Shown here: positions 23,901-35,370 of the stretch, piece after piece | Layout: every line of letters begins with the position of its first letter | Position numbering within the stretch: the stretch's first letter is position 1 | Assembly (NCBI RefSeq): GCF_024166365.1 | Contig: NC_064831.1 | Location: 28,014,768 to 28,078,767 of the forward strand | Origin: Elephas maximus indicus | Lineage: Eukaryota > Chordata > Mammalia > Proboscidea > Elephantidae | Direction: 5' to 3' | DNA length: 64,000 nt | Position numbers and translations under genes: made by a program | Notes under the pieces: generated by a model | Told to the model about the DNA's origin: nothing | Databases searched by the model: none | What the model saw: only the letters and a program-made list of their open reading frames with translations

Positions 23901-24794
23901 TGGCCTCTGAGCACTGCTTTTGCTGTGTCCCAGAGGTTTTGATAGGAAGTATTTTCATTCTCGTTGCATTCTATGAATTTCCTTATTCCCTCCTGAATGT
24001 CTTCTATAACCCAGTCTTTTTTCAGGAGGGTATTGTTCAGTTTCCAAGTATTTGATTTCTTTTCCCTAGTTCTTCTGTTATTGATTTCTAGTTTCATTGC
24101 CTTGTGGTCTGAGAAGATGCTTGGTAATATTTCGATGTTTTGGACTCTGCAAAGGTTTGTTTTATGACCTAATATGTGTTCTATTCTAGAGAATGTTCCA
24201 TGTGCGCTAGAAAAAAAACTATACTTTGAAGCAGTTGGGTGGAGAGTTCTGTATAAGTCAATGAGGTCAAGTTGGTTGACTGTTGTAATTAGGACTTCCG
24301 TGTCTCTATTGAGCTTCTTACTGGATGTCCTGTCCTTCTCCGAAAGTGGTGTGTTGAAGTCTCCTACTATAACTGTGGAGGTGTTTATCTCACTTTTCAA
24401 TTCTGTTAAAATTTGATTTATGTATCTTGCAGCCCTGTCATTGGGTGCATAAATATTTAATATGGTTATGTCTTCCTGATCAATTGTCCGTTTTATCATT
24501 ATGTAGTGTCCTTCTTTATCCTTTGTGGTGGATTTAAGTCTAAAGTCTATTTTGTCAGAAATTAATATTGCTACTCCTCTTCTTTTTTGCTTATTGTTTG
24601 CTTGATATATCTTTTTCCATCCTTTGAGTTTTAGTTTGTTTGTGTCTCTAAGTCTAAGGTGTGTCTTTTGTAGGCAGCATATTGACGGATCGTGTTTCTT
24701 TATCCAGTCCGAAACTCTCTGCTCTCTTTATTGGTGTATTTAGTCCATTTACATTCAGCGTAATTATAGATAAATAAGTGTTTAGTGTTGTCAT
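20966..24794 (-). pseudogene. L1 ORF2 (endonuclease-reverse transcriptase), copy 2, broken
   Basis: ATG at 24794, natural stop at 20966. Breaks seen by comparison with copy 1: one inserted base near 24729, one A lost from the A-run near 23388-23395 just before 'PGPDGF', one A lost near 22222, about 14 extra A near 21720-21735, and GAA-to-TAA at 21677. Between these lie long clean stretches. A 389-residue segment (24499-23330) holds the endonuclease motifs 'LNIYAPND', 'VGDFN' and 'SDHKAM'. A 325-residue segment (23189-22212) holds the reverse transcriptase 'FADD'. A 219-residue segment at the end holds the Cys-rich motif. Most breaks differ from those of copy 1, so the parent probably had an intact ORF2. 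Confidence 0.93.
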
Positions 24795-25250
24795 TTTGAT
24801 GCCTTTTTATGTGTGTTGTTGACTATTTCATTTTTCCACATACTTTTTTGTGCTGAGACGTTTTTCTTAGTAAATTGTGAGATCCTCATTTTCGTAGTGT
24901 TTGACTTTATGTTTGTTGAGTCGTTACGTTTTTCTTGGCTTTTATCTTGAGTTATGGAGTTGTTATACCTTTTTGTGGTTACCTTATTATTTACCCCTAT
25001 TTTTCTAAGTAAAAACCTAACTTGTACTGTTCTACATCGCCTTGTATCACTCTCCATATGGCATTTCTATGCCTCCTGTGTTTAGTCCCTCTTTTTGATT
25101 ATTGTGATCTTTTACATATTGACTTCCATGATTCCCTGTTAGGAGTATTGTTTTTTTTTAATTAATCTTAATTTGTTTTTGTGATTTCCTTATTTGACTT
25201 GATATCAGGATGTTCTGTTTTGTGACCTTGTGTTGTGCTGGTATCTGATA

Positions 25251-26268
25251 TTATTGGTTTTCTGACCAAACAATATCCTTTAGTATTTCTTGTAGCTTTG
25301 GTTTGGTTTTTGCAAATTCTCTAAACTTGTGTTTATCTGTAAATATCTTAATTTCGCCTTCATATTTCAGAGAGAGTTTTGCTGGATATATGATCCTTGG
25401 CTGGCAGTTTTTCTCCTTCAGTGCTCTGTACATGTCGTCCCATTCCCTTCTTGCCTGCATGGTTTCTGCTGAGTAGTCTGAACTTATTCTTATTGATTCT
25501 CCCTTGAAGGAAACCTTTCTTTTCTCCCTGGCTGCTTTTAAAATTTTCACTTTATCTTTGGTTTTGGCGAGTTTGATGATAATATGTCTTGGTGTTTTTC
25601 TTTTTGGATCAATCTTAAATGGGGTTCGATGAGCATCTTGGATAGATATCCTTTCGTCTTTCATGATGTCAGGGAAGTTTTCTGTCAGGAGTTCTTCAAC
25701 TATTTTCTCTGTGTTTTCTGTCCTCCCTCCCTGTCCTGGGACTCCAATCACACGCAAGTTATCCTTCTGGATAGAGTCCCACATGATTCTTAGGGTTTCT
25801 TCATTTTTTTTAATTCTTTTATCTGATTTTTTTTTCAGCTATGTTGGTGTTAATTCCCTGGTCCTCCAGATGTTCCAGTCTGCATTCTAATTGCTCGAGT
25901 CTGCTCCTCTGACTTCCTATTGCGTTGTCTAATTCTGTAATTTTATTGTTAATCTTTTGGATTTCTACGTGCTGTCTCTCTATGGATTCTTGCAACTTAT
26001 TAATTTTTCCACTATGTTCTTGAATAACCTTTTTGAGTTCTTCAACAGTTTTATCAGTGTGTTCCTTGGCTTTTTCTGCAGTTTGCCTCATTTCGTTTCT
26101 GATGTCTTGAAGCATTCTGTAAATTAGTTTTTTATATTCTGTATCTGATAATTCCAGGATTGTATCTTCATTTGGGAAAGATTTTGATTCTTTTGTTTGG
26201 GGGGTTGTAGAAGCTGTCATGGTCTGCTTCTTTATGTGGTTTGATATGGACTGCTGTCTCCGAGCCAT
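25251..26268 (-). pseudogene. L1 ORF1 (RNA-binding chaperone), copy 2, frame-broken
   Basis: Same organisation as copy 1: an N-terminal coiled-coil frame (26268-25819) and an RRM/C-terminal frame (25784-25251) that differ by one base. The change sits at the same A9 run as in copy 1. Unlike copy 1, the downstream frame has no TAA immediately upstream of MWDS, because a T is replaced by A. The two predicted proteins are nearly identical to those of copy 1; the C-terminal 177 residues show no difference by eye. Confidence 0.9.
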
Positions 26269-26559
26269 CACTGGGAAACTAGTTTTTCCAGAAAATCCGC
26301 TAAAAAAAAATGCAGTCAGAGCCCTATCAGAATTGCCTTTGGATTATAATCAGCACCTTGTTCCCTGTAAGGATGAAAGTCTGAGATTTGGATCATATAT
26401 GCTTGGCTGTAGCTGGTTCTGTGTTTTTAGTCCCATTAGGGGTGGATTTTTGGTCCCTGGGTTTTTTTTTTTGTTGTCGTTCCTTTTCTCAGGCCGAAAG
26501 AGTGGGTTAGGAAAAGACCAAAAGAAAAAAAAAAAAAAGGAGGAAAAGCAAAGCCGCCA

Positions 26560-27240
26560 CGGAGCCGGAGCCGTTCTCCCTCTGGCTCAGGCAATTCCAA
26601 TGTTAATGAAGCCGCCTGGGAACAGTGGGGGAGGGATCAGAGAGATAGGAGAGTAGCACCTCAGAATATAGCCAGAGTTGCTTGTCTTGCTTGGAATGAC
26701 TATTATATCTGAGATTCACGCGGGGCGTGTCGCCTGTGTGTGCTGGCTGTGTGGAGATTGCCCCCGGGGGTCTGGCCCTCTGAAGCCACCCGCTGCCAGT
26801 CCAAATCCTAGCGTCAAGGTTCCCCTGCTGGGACGCTTTACTCCCGGCTCCAAACTCAGTTGCTGCATCCCGGGGACTTCTTGTCCCGCCAGCCGCGTTG
26901 CTGCGCCACCCCTGAAGACTGGATGGGCCCCCTCCAGGGGTTAGTTCAGGGGAGTGGAGCAGCTCTCCGTGCTTGTGCCGTGCCAGTGCCCAGTCAAAAT
27001 CCAGGCGGCACGATTCCCCGGCTGGGATGCTGCTCTCCCAGCTCCAAGACCAGTCACTGTCTCCCGGGGACTTCTCCTACCGGCTGCGTCGCCGCACCAC
27101 CTCCGCGAACCGGTCGGGCCCCCCCCAGGGTGAGTTCGGGGGTAGGGCTGGGCCCCTTGTTTGCACCGTCAGCTCTCCTGGGCTGTGCCCTAAATCGGGC
27201 GCCAAAGGTTACCTGACTGGGACGCTGGCTCCAGGCTCCG
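26560..27240 (-). promoter_or_regulatory. GC-rich L1 5'UTR / internal promoter region, copy 2
   Basis: CpG-rich stretch containing the two ~190-bp tandem units. In L1 elements the 5'UTR holds an internal RNA polymerase II promoter. That role is from the family; no transcription evidence is available here. Confidence 0.55.
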
Positions 27241-27391
27241 AAAACAATCGCTGCTTCCCCGTATTTGTTCGTTTTCCGTCTCTAAATCTGTGTTTGATGT
27301 TCAGGGTTCGTAGATTGTTATGTACTTGATCGATTCACTTGTTTTTCTGAGTCTTTGTTGCAAGAGGGATCCGAGGTAGTGTCTACCTAGT

Positions 27392-27401
27392 CCGCCATCT
27401 T
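27392..27401 (-). promoter_or_regulatory. YY1-like box, L1 copy 2
   Basis: AAGATGGCGG on the minus strand, about 12 bases inside the element 5' end. Same position as in copy 1. Confidence 0.6.
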
Positions 27402-27413
27402 GGCCCCGCCTCC

Positions 27414-27427
27414 TCCTTCAATTTTTT
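27414..27427 (-). repeat. Target-site duplication, right, of L1 copy 2
   Basis: Exact match to 19940-19953. Confidence 0.88.
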
Positions 27428-28259
27428 AAATAAGTCACCCCATTGCCTTCTTGCCTGCATGGCTTCTGCCGAGTAGTCCGAGCTTATTCTTATTGACTCT
27501 CCTTTGTAGGTGACTTTTTGTTTACCCCTAGCTGCTCTTAAAATTCTCTCTTTATCTTTTGTTTTGGCAAGTTTGATTATAATATATCTTGGTGACTTTC
27601 TTTTAACATCTACCTTATGTGGAGTTCGATGGGCATCTTGGATAGATATCTTCTCATCTTTCACGATATCAGAGAAGTTTTCTGCCCACAAATTTTCAAC
27701 AATTCTCTCTGTATTTTCTGTTATCCCTCCCTGTTCTGGTACTCCAATCACTTGTAGGTTATTTCTCTTGATAGAGTCCCACATGGTTCTTAAGGTTTCT
27801 TCATTTTTTTAAATTCTTTTATCTGATTTTTCTTCAGATATATTACTGTCATTTGATTTATCTTCAATCTCATCAATTCTGCCTTCCACTTGCTCAATTC
27901 TGCTCTTCTGACTTTCTATTGAGTTGTCTAATGCTGTAATTTTATTGTTAATCTTCTGAATTTCTGATTGCTGTCTATGGATTTTTCCAGATTATTAAGG
28001 TTTTCATTATGTTCCTTAATAATCTTTTTAATTTCTTCAATTGCTTCATCTGTGTGTTCCTTGGCTTGTTCTGTGCAGTGCCTCATTTCCTTCCAGATGT
28101 CTTGAAGGGTTCTATTAATCTTTTTTATTCTGCATCCAGTAATTCCAGAAATGCACTCTCATCTAGAAGATCCCTTTATTCTTTGTTTTGAGAGCTTGTT
28201 GAGGTAATAGTGGTCTGTTTCTTTATGTGGCTTGATATCGACTGTTGTTTCCGAGCCAT
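27414..28259 (-). pseudogene. Older L1 ORF1, N-terminal and middle remnant
   Basis: Starts at ATG 28259 (MARKQQSIS). A 124-residue open piece, from the MWDSI start at 27784 to the TSD, carries 'YIIIKLAKTKDKERILRAAR' and 'DYSAEAMQARRQW'. The coiled-coil part has several stops. At the linker the frame appears one base shorter than in the young copies, so the coiled-coil and RRM parts are in the same frame, though separated by a TAA. Confidence 0.85.
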
Positions 28260-29527
28260 CTATAAGGTATTGTATTAGTTTATTTTATGTTTGCTTACTG
28301 TATTGTAGCTTCTTGCTTTGTTTTGTTTTGATATGCCCAAATCTGTTGCTTGAGTGACCTAGCTTGATTATTTTCGCCTTTGGAGCTCTGACGTCCTGTC
28401 GCCAGATGGCTAGAGCTGTTATCAGGTAAATCAGTCTAGGAGTCCATTCACTTTTCTTGTATGAATTCAGCTCAGGTGTCCAGGTAGCTGATCATCAAGT
28501 GTGTGGTACAAGCTCTGTCCTACAGTCTTAGAGGGGCAGGGGTGATTGGTGTAGGTACCAGTATCTGGTTGCAGCAGGGGGTCACACTCTGAACAAGGCA
28601 TGGGGCTGAGAATCATCCCCCACGTGTCTCTGAGGAAAGCATTCCCTGATCCCTAGAGCATACAGGTGGGTGTGTTCTGCAGACGGACCATGGGCACCCA
28701 ATGTTTTTGGTTGCAAGGACTGGGAGATACCAGTCATCCTTGGACTCGTCATGGGTGGCTGGGTGACCTGACTGGAGCTGCCAGTCCTTACGCCCCTGAT
28801 GTGGACCCTGATTAATAGTCAAACAATGTCAAACATCAAACACCCAACTCTCCGCCGCACAGCTGAAATGGTTGTAGTCTGACAATAAGGGCCTATTCTC
28901 CTGAAATAGGCCCACACAGGTCCATGTAGTGGGGAAAGTTACTCAAAGTCCACAGACCATTTATGCCTGGACAGGAGCCACCTCTGTCCTGACCTCCCCC
29001 AATTAGTCGATCTGGCAAGTTATCTTTTCCCCCATTTGAAAATTTTTTCTTTTTCCAAGGCCGGGAGGATGGCTTAGGCACTCACCAAGGCCTATCTCAG
29101 GCCCAGGGAATTCAGCCACTGAAGCCGGCTTGGGGGTGGGTGGGGGGTGCATGGTAAAATATACACAAGTGCTTAGCTTTTGCCAAGAGTGCTGTTCTTC
29201 TCAGGCTCCGGAGGTGTGAGTAGGCTGTGTGGCTGGCTGCTTTTCCGTGAGGAAACCGTGGCTGAACGCTAGTACCTGCCTGCCGCCACCACTCTGGGAA
29301 TTGTGCCTGAGGGCTCCCTGCGATTTAGGTCCAGTAACTTCTCTCTGCTCTTGAACCATCTCTCCCCCCCCCCCCCCCGCTTCTCAGTTCATTTTCTAAG
29401 CTTGCCTTTGATGCTCAGGGCTCCTAGCTTGTCATAAATATACTCATTTCACTTGTTTTTTCAGATCTTTGTTGTAAGAGGGCTAGCCGGAAGCATCTAT
29501 CTATTCTCCCATCTTGGCTCCATCCTC

Positions 29528-29978
29528 CATTTCATTTTTTGATGACTTCCAATTTTCCTAAATTCATACTTTGCACATTCTACTTAATGGATGTTTGCAG
29601 CTGTTTCTTCTCATTTTGAGTTGTGCCACATCTGCAAATGAAAGCCCCAAAAGCTTTACTCTATCCATGTCATTAAGTTTGACTCTACTTTGAGGAGGCG
29701 CATCTTCCCTAGTCATATTCTGAGTATCTTCCAACCTGAGGGTCTCGTCTTACAGCACAATGTCAGACAATGTTCTGATGCTATTCATAAGATGTTCATT
29801 GGCCACTTTTCTCAGAAATAGTTTGCCAGATCCTTCTTCCAAGTCTTTCCTAGTCTTGAAGTTTCACTGAAACCTGACCACCATGGGTAACCCTGCCAGT
29901 ATTTGAAATACCGGTGGCATAGCTTCCAGCATCACAGCAACTCGTAAGCTACAACAGTACGACAGACTGACAGATCAG
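29528..29978 (-). mobile_element. RTE (BovB-type) LINE 5' region
   Basis: On the minus strand the translation includes 'NVQSMNLGKLEVIKK' near 29535-29580, which matches the start of the RTE/BovB AP-endonuclease domain ('NVRSMN.GKL' type). The upstream part has several stops. The endonuclease is cut off where the old L1 5' end begins. RTE elements encode one endonuclease-reverse transcriptase protein and are the proposed partners of AfroSINEs. The motif match is from memory, not from a search. Confidence 0.65.
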
Positions 29979-29984
29979 TTAATA

Positions 29985-30095
29985 CCTAACATGTATCAAG
30001 GCATTCAATTCTCACACAAGAACTGTGAGGTAGATATTACTAATGTTCCCATTTTACCGATAAGGGAAAAAAAAAGGTTGAGAGGTTAAGTACGT
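29985..30095 (-). repeat. MIR-like scrap
   Basis: 'ctgtgaggtagatattac', 'cccattttaccgataaggg' and 'gttgagaggttaagta' follow the reversed MIR core. Short and diverged. Confidence 0.55.
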
Positions 30096-30406
30096 ATGTT
30101 TAATTAATACATATTCAAGTATACCATCCTTAATTAGTAGATTATTTTTCTTTACAGTTACTGTCCTGATCCTATTTTGCTTTTTCATGGTCTTACATTC
30201 CCTTTACCTCATTTCTTCATCTGATTGAAATGTATTCTATTGGGATGAATTGTATGTACCAATAAGGGCAACCTTAAATCTTGTTTTAGATCTAAGTAAG
30301 GTGTAGAATAGTTAATCACTCAGTTTATATCTTTATGTGATGTAAAGTCCTTAATGACTAATTTATGTGTAATTTCCAGAACAATTTCATTTAAATGTTT
30401 TTAGTT

Positions 30407-30450
30407 ACATAGGGTCACTATGAGTTGGAACTGACTTGATAGCACCTAAC
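30407..30450 (+). mobile_element. RTE 3' tail scrap
   Basis: 'agggtcactatgagttgga' followed by 'gatagcacctaac' matches the RTE-type tail (the 'cacctaac' ending distinguishes it from the AfroSINE tail). Only about 44 bp. Confidence 0.6.
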
Positions 30451-31478
30451 GATACAAGTTACTATAAAAATATTGTAATAATTCTTAGTTTGTTGGTTGT
30501 TAATCCAGTTAGAATGGAAGTGTCCTCCTCTTAAAAATACACAGTATAATCCAGCATACACAATAATCAGTGCATCATATTTTTCCTCTTTAAAACTATT
30601 GCAAAATAGTTTGTTAGAAATCTTCAGTGTTTATGGCGCTACTTTGCACAAATGCAACAATGTATAAAGTCACATGTTTTATAAATCTCAACTATCAATC
30701 ATAAAAAAAATAATAATCAACCATGCTAAAAAATAGACTTGTTTCTGACAGCTCCATAAAACTTATATTAAACTGTTGTCATATGAATAGACAAAGTTTT
30801 GCTGGCAAAAACGTAGGAAAAAAATGTGCTACAGGTATGTGTCAGGTAGTTCATTAATAAAAATATAATTAATGCTATTTTTCTGGATTTTGTTATGATC
30901 ATAGTATTTGTTCTTTTTTTAATTTGTAATTTGTTATGGTTTCTTTCCTCGTTCTAAATAAATATTCTCTTTCTTTCTTAATTTTATATTCTTTATTTCT
31001 TCTAGAGTGCCCTGAAAATTATATAAACTTTATTCGCTACCATATAACCTGGATCCTCCCCTGACTCTACTTTTTGATCATCTAGCATTATTGTTATGAA
31101 GATAAAATGAAACAGTATATTTTAAAGAACCTTGAAAAGTAAAAAGCTCTATAGTACTGAAAAGTGTTGATATTTCATTACCTTATGACTCATTTCCACT
31201 TAAAGCTTCCACATGTGGTAGAGACTTTCATAAATTGGTTTTTCATTTGCAGCTCAAAATGGAATGTGTTTTTGTGTGTGTGTGTATTATATTCAGTTAT
31301 GAAGCATTACTACTGAGTTATGTGGCATCCCAGAAAAAGAATAGGAGGTAAGTTCTGTGCACTGAAAAGGTTTAGGAATTCCCGAAGATCTTCTTCAGAT
31401 GCACATTTATTCCTTTGTTGAACATGTACCATAAGCCAAACAATATCTTATGTAATGAGTCAGAAACAGATCCTACCT
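30451..31478. other. No gene recognised
   Basis: About 1 kb, AT-rich, with a short (TG)n near 31270-31285. No coding or repeat family recognised. Confidence 0.45.
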
Positions 31479-32055
31479 TGTGATGGTTAAGACTGTGTGT
31501 CACCTTAGCTGGACCATGATTCTCAGTGTTTTGGCAGTTGTATAATGTTGTGATCACTTCCATGTTGAGATTTGCTACATGATCACCCCCATGATAGGAT
31601 CTGTCATGAATGGTACTGGTAGAGGCAGGGCCTGTAGTGGCTCACCGCCCCCTCAGCCTTCAACTCTCTACCCTCTACCACCTAGCTCTTCCATCTCTCC
31701 TTGCCAGGACTTTTGCTTGTTCTGAATCCTGCAGCTGGCTCCTGTTCATCTGACTTCTGGTTCTTTGGACTTGAGCTAGCAACTTACCTGCAGTCTTGCC
31801 TGCTGATCCTGGGATTCACCAATCTTCACAGCCTGTAAGCAGTAGCCTTGCTCTCTGGCCTGCCAATCTTGCGTTCACCATCCCTGTGGCTACATGAATC
31901 AGGAGAAGCCTCTTTTCTGACCCACAGACTTGGGACATTACAGCCTCTACAACCTTGTGAGCCATTTCCTTGATATAAATCTCTCTCTCTATATATATAT
32001 ATATACATTTACACACTTTACTGGTTTGCTTCTCTAGAGAACCCAGCCTAAGACA
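31479..32055 (+). mobile_element. Solo LTR-like element (ERV/MaLR-like)
   Basis: 577 bp with TG at the start ('tgtgatggttaag') and CA at the end ('cctaagaca'). It is flanked by a 6-bp direct repeat CTACCT (31473-31478 and 32056-32061). Inside are 'gataaatctctctct'-type microsatellite sequence and 'ctggtttgcttctctagag'. A reverse-orientation relative lies at 43998-44537. No internal retroviral genes are present. The family name is uncertain. Confidence 0.65.
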
Positions 32056-33127
32056 CTACCTTTAAGATAGTTTCAGTGATGGAATTAATCCTTTGGAATA
32101 AACGTGATTTTTGAAAATTTCAGAAGTCATTTGGAAGTAATGGGAAAGATGCGTTGAGTAAACTTGGATACTCATGTTTGAGGCTATAAATAAAAAATGA
32201 CTAAGATGAGATTATTTTGTCTCGTATGGCCCATACAGCAGTTCTGAATGCAACTTTCAAAATATTTGTTTGTAATAATCACTTATGGATTTATTGTCAT
32301 ATTGTGTGTTCAGTATGATTTGGAGACTTGCTTATGCACATACTTTCAGTAAAGAGAAATCCAATGGAGTTATATTTTCACAAGTTACATTTTTTTAAAA
32401 GTCAGAAATTCACCAAGGCATATTTTGTTTAAACAACAAACCATAAAATCAATTTTTGAAATTGTGAACCCACAAACAGGCTGGTGAGAGCACTACTTTC
32501 AGTGAGGCAGAGCATCAGCTTGTATGGACAAAATCATTAATTAACACTACATAATTAAAGCTTCATTCATGTCAATGAAAAATGGTAACTGGTTTGCAAT
32601 TTCAGTCCAACTGTCAGGATTTCTTCTGCTTTCTTGAAGTTAAAATTCTACTTATGAAGATGTATAAATGAAACACATGTTATTAATAAAATGTCTAATC
32701 AATGAAATTTTTTATTTACCTGTCTTACTGGAACCCAATAAAAACCCAATAGCATTACTAAATTTAAATGTAAATTGAACCTCCTTGAATATCTATTCCT
32801 TTTGCTTAGATTGACTTTAGTTTTACTTATTATGGAAGTCAGCCAAGTTTAATTCCTCCATTGCTGTTCCTGGATTGAATTCACGGGCTTCTGTCCCATC
32901 AGCTCAAAGAAGAACAAGTCTCAGTACTGTATGTTCTAAAACAATCTTTACAGGCATATATATGTATATATAAAATATTATATATACATATACACATACA
33001 TACACACACATACATGTACACATATAAAATCAGGCCTCCCTTTTCTTGTGCACAAAGATACATTCTGAACAAAGAGCCTATTCCTATAACTTAGAGTATC
33101 TAGGACTAATCATTTTCCTTTATAATA
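32056..33127. other. No gene recognised; TA/CA-rich stretch
   Basis: AT-rich sequence containing a TATA/CACA microsatellite at about 32955-33027. No coding signature. Confidence 0.45.
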
Positions 33128-33307
33128 GGATCCCTAGTGGTGCAGTGCTTAAAGCACTCAGCTGCTAACCAAAAGGTCAACAGGTGAACCTACCAGTGTT
33201 TCACAGGAGAAAGATGTGGCAGTCTGCTTCGATAAAGATTTACAGCCTTGGAAGCCCTATGCGGTCGTTATGAGTCGGAATCAGCTCAGTGCAGTGCATT
33301 TTGGTTT
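33128..33307 (+). mobile_element. AfroSINE, long-middle subtype
   Basis: tRNA-like head 'ggtgcagtgcttaaagcac', 'gctgctaaccaaaaggtc', then a middle block with 'gatgtggcagtctgcttc' that is absent from the short subtype (for example 43197-43362), then the RTE-like tail 'gttatgagtcggaatcagc'. No TSD identified. Confidence 0.88.
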
Positions 33308-33649
33308 CATTGCATATTTACTAGGAAAGTTGTGTGGATACATTATTCATTATAACTAGCTATTTTTTTCAAAATTTATTTGCATTCTACATCATTCCAC
33401 AAAAATTGAGAAGACTTACTAAAAAGGAATTACAATCCAATAGATGAACATAGAAATAGAAAAGCCAAGACCAGGAGGAAAAAGCAAACTTGCAGAACCT
33501 AATAACTGACCTTGCAAACTGTGTAGAATCACCACAGCAAGGACTGTACAAAGCACTAGGAGGAACCCGGGGACTTGAGTCTGTATTCAAGTCCACGTAC
33601 TCTAATTAAACCAAATTCTTCAGACTGGGATTGAGTTGATTTTCAATTA

Positions 33650-33990
33650 AATTAATTAACATTCCTTGAGCACTTTCTAGACGTTAGGAGCTGTGCTCAG
33701 CAATGGAAGAGTCAGAACTTTGTAAGATGATGTCTACCTGCCATTTAGTGGTCAAAACAGGCATGTTCACAGCTGAGTCCATCAAAGCAGAACAAAGCAG
33801 AACGGGTTAAATAATACAACCAGATGTATAAATAGTGAACTGGGGGTAAAATCAATTCCAACTTGGAATCAGGAAGGACTTTTGAAAAAGGTAATATCTG
33901 AGCTAAGCCTTAAAGATAGAATTTTGACAGGCAGACAAGGAAGGACAGTGGCATTCCAAGCTGAGGAAACAGCCCAACCCATGTTGTTGC
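33650..33990 (+). repeat. Ancient mammalian interspersed repeat (family not assigned)
   Basis: 'ccttgagcactttctagacg', 'tctgagctaagccttaaag' and 'ggcattccaagctgagg' resemble, in order, an old repeat common in placental genomes. A related stretch lies at 35740-36250. I cannot name the family safely. Confidence 0.4.
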
Positions 33991-34339
33991 CCACTGTGCA
34001 GTGGAGTAACAACTCTTCCTCCATACTTTCTGTATTTATTCCCAACTCCAAGGCTCTTCCCCTGTCCGGTTCCTACCTCCCCCATAAATCCTTCATCTCT
34101 TCTAGCCTACTTCTTGAGCCATGCAACCTCTGGTTCATTATGTCTAACTTTTGTTTTGATAACTAAAAATACAGACTGTATGCTCATTTTTAACATAGGT
34201 TTCACTGGGGCCACAAAGCCACCTGACAAAGACGGCAGGGACCTTGTCTATTTTCTTTCTCTCTCTTTTTTTTTTATCCCCATCTATGATGCATTAACAC
34301 ATGCTTTAAATTTAAATGTTCCTTAATAAATGCCCCAGT

Positions 34340-34680
34340 TTTCCCACCTTTCACATCATTTTCCACGCTACAACCCCTCCTTTTTTCCCCACTGCTCTTA
34401 AATTAAAACCCATACTGCTCTACCTGGCTTATAAAGCTGTGCGTAATCTTCCCTTGCTTAGCTCTCCAGCTTTATACCTCACTGTCTCTGCCCTGGCCAT
34501 AGAGTTCCTCCAATCATCTTTTATTTCAAGGCCCTTTCTCAGTCTTTCATTATCATCTTTTAGAGCATCAATCAAGCTTACCTACAGACATCAAATTTCA
34601 TTGTCCTGAAAGTTCCTATTTCCTTCCTACTTTTCAAATACCTGATAAATTGCAGCGGCTAGTATATTCCCTTTCACCAG
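34340..34680 (+). mobile_element. L2 LINE fragment
   Basis: Forward L2-like order: 'ctacctggcttataaagctg', 'tagctctccagctttatac', 'ctctgccctggccatagag'. Diverged; no frame intact. Confidence 0.55.
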
Positions 34681-35169
34681 CATACCATCCTACTTCATCA
34701 CTAGTGGAAGTTTTAGGAACTGGACCACCAACTGGAACCAGAAGCTATCTGTACTCTACTGTCAGAGATGGGGTTTTCATTGTCAGCCATATGGAAACTT
34801 AGCTCCAAAACTCCATCTTATCATTTGCTTTCTCTGAAAACGCTTGGTATCAACTGTTGCAGGTAGGATTTTATAGAAAGCAGACTTTGAGATGAAGTTT
34901 AGTATTGAGCATATTTATAAGGACTGCCCTTGGGATCAATACCTATGAAAGAGAAGGAAAGGAAGCAGGATTGGGCATAGGTCAATTTGTGACACAGGCC
35001 TGATATTCTCAGCCAACCCCACGGGAAGCCTCAATGCTAAAATGGCCCTCGATATTATCCTTCATTGGGTAGAAATGGTTGTGCCTTCATACTCCTGCCT
35101 TGATCAGTTATTTGATCTCGGTCCTTGCTTTATTCAGTTATTTTCTCAACTGTCACTTTCCCCCTGTAT

Positions 35170-35370
35170 AAAATGGCTCTTTAATTTTTCCCTTATCCTT
35201 CTTTTCTTCATAACACTTACCTAATGGTATCTTCTGTTATTATTTCTCACCACAACTAAACTATAAGTTCCACAAAGGCAGTGACTTTTGTCATTTACCC
35301 TATATCTAGAACAGTCTAGAACAGTGCCAACCACATAGTATCACTCTACAAAAATATATTGAATCAAGTA
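35170..35370 (+). mobile_element. L2 LINE 3' end
   Basis: Runs 'taagttccacaaaggcagtg', 'tctagaacagtgccaacca' and 'catagtatcactc', following the L2 3' end in forward orientation. Confidence 0.65.

Larger units (their letters stand above)
19954..27413 (-). mobile_element. L1: Full-length young L1 retrotransposon, copy 2
   Basis: A complete element of about 7.46 kb in reverse orientation. The 5' end is at 27413 (box GGCCAAGATGGCGGA), ORF1 is at 26268-25251, ORF2 at 24794-20966, and the 3'UTR ends at a T-rich run near 19960-19980. A perfect 14-bp TSD flanks it. The target was the ORF1 of an older L1 lying in the same orientation. It is very similar to copy 1 along its whole length but has its own set of ORF2 breaks, so the copies arose from separate insertions rather than by duplication of one broken locus. 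Confidence 0.95.
27414..29527 (-). mobile_element. L1: Older L1, 5' part (split by L1 copy 2)
   Basis: Holds the 5' half of ORF1 and a diverged 5'UTR. The 5' end carries 'ggagccaagatggg' (near 29500-29525), similar to the start of the young elements, so the old element was near full length. A C16-17 run at about 29362-29378 lies in the 5'UTR. Its 5' edge abuts an RTE fragment. Confidence 0.9.
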
